The notes under the pieces are model-generated. The model saw nothing but the letters and a program-made list of their open reading frames with translations, did no database searches and had not been told where the DNA came from. A stretch of 64,000 bases of DNA from Brachyhypopomus gauderio (Eukaryota; Chordata; Actinopteri; Gymnotiformes; Hypopomidae): contig NC_135218.1 of the NCBI RefSeq assembly GCF_052324685.1, positions 14,919,858 to 14,983,857 on the forward strand, read 5' to 3'. This document shows, piece after piece, positions 63,373 to 64,000 of this stretch. Made by a program: the position numbers and the translations under genes. The stretch's first letter is position 1, and the number at the start of each line of letters is the position of its first letter.

Positions 63373-64000
63373 GGCAGTCCTGGGGGCTGTTGCAGCTGCT
63401 GACAGAGCCCTCAGTGCAGGGTCGGCCACACAGCCCTATCGCTCTCCTCAGCCCTGCATCTGCACATGGGCTTAAGGCTGCATCGTTCACTGCAGTTTGC
63501 ATTAGATATAAAATTTTGATATTATTGTTACTTTCTTCTTATTTATATGATGTATTATCTTTATATAATTTATCCTCGTTATTTTGGATTCAGGGCCAAG
63601 AGTTCTAGAGTCAGAGCCCAGACTTAAATTAAAAGAATAAAATTCTAACTGAATTCAAGCTGAATTTTTTTAGCTAAATCCAGAAAACTGTAAAAGAAAT
63701 TCTGTTTTAGATGCATCATTTGTATTTCAAAACTGTTGCGTCCACATGCCAAAACAGGTTTTTCACCATTGTTGGCAAACAGCATATTCTTGACCTATAC
63801 TTAATTTTTCAAGCTTGTAAAAATATGCAAATATTGTGGCCTGGTTTGTAGCTCTAAATTTCCTGATCTTATGTATGAATAATTGTCCACTGGTAAAATT
63901 TTCTTCTTGCTAGAAATGGGTAAATGATATTACACAAAAACTGCAGTGAACAGGGAATCATTATAGTCGAGGTTACAGTTGACCCAGAATGGAGACAGAG
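63373..64000 (+). other. DDR2 intron, continuing
   Basis: No exon or element recognised before the window ends. Confidence 0.5.

Noticed and set aside
57959..64000. DDR2 discoidin-domain exon
   Set aside because: No sequence encoding the expected conserved start of the mature protein was found before the window ends.

Overview
The window is genomic DNA of a ray-finned fish, probably a teleost. It has split genes with canonical GT-AG introns, vertebrate orthologues in a familiar order, AT-rich introns full of (TA)n, (GT)n and (CT)n tracts, and fish-type LINE, Tc1 and LTR elements. Nothing in the sequence fixes the species or says which teleost paralogue each gene is.

Gene layout. NOS1AP (+): the last two coding exons, 1876-3991, ending in the nNOS PDZ-binding tail EIAV. 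C1orf226 homologue (+): two coding exons, 11121-13338. UHMK1/KIS (-): complete in eight coding exons, 31093 down to 28764, 430 aa. UAP1 (+): complete in nine coding exons, 34535-45573, 504 aa, AGX1-like. DDR2 (+): only the signal-peptide exon, 57851-57958; the rest lies beyond the window. This matches the human 1q23 neighbourhood. UHMK1 is head-to-head with UAP1, and a 1.1-kb tandem satellite lies between their promoters.

Mobile and repetitive DNA. 38127-40563 (UAP1 intron 5, antisense) is a very young LTR retroelement. It has near-identical 339-bp LTRs and ATAAT target duplications, and in place of recognisable gag-pol it carries one intact 528-codon ORF of unknown family. The sequence just inside its 5' LTR is complementary over 10 nt to the predicted 5' end of its own RNA, which suggests Tf1/sushi-type self-priming. 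59317-63245 is a 5'-truncated L2/CR1-group LINE inserted into a 14-bp minisatellite; two further 3'-end copies of this or a related family lie at 33905-34174 and about 18950-19216. 53598-54867 is a decayed Tc1 transposon carrying a nested LINE stub. 49736-49768 is a 33-bp LINE stub with a perfect target duplication. 27771-27883 is a foldback hAT-like MITE.

How the genes relate. They form a conserved synteny block, not a pathway. NOS1AP is an nNOS adaptor, UHMK1 a kinase with an RNA-splicing-type UHM domain, UAP1 makes UDP-GlcNAc, and DDR2 is a collagen-receptor tyrosine kinase. The C1orf226-homologue exon has no start codon before its conserved core, and its splice phase matches the penultimate NOS1AP exon. 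It may therefore act as an alternative NOS1AP C-terminus.
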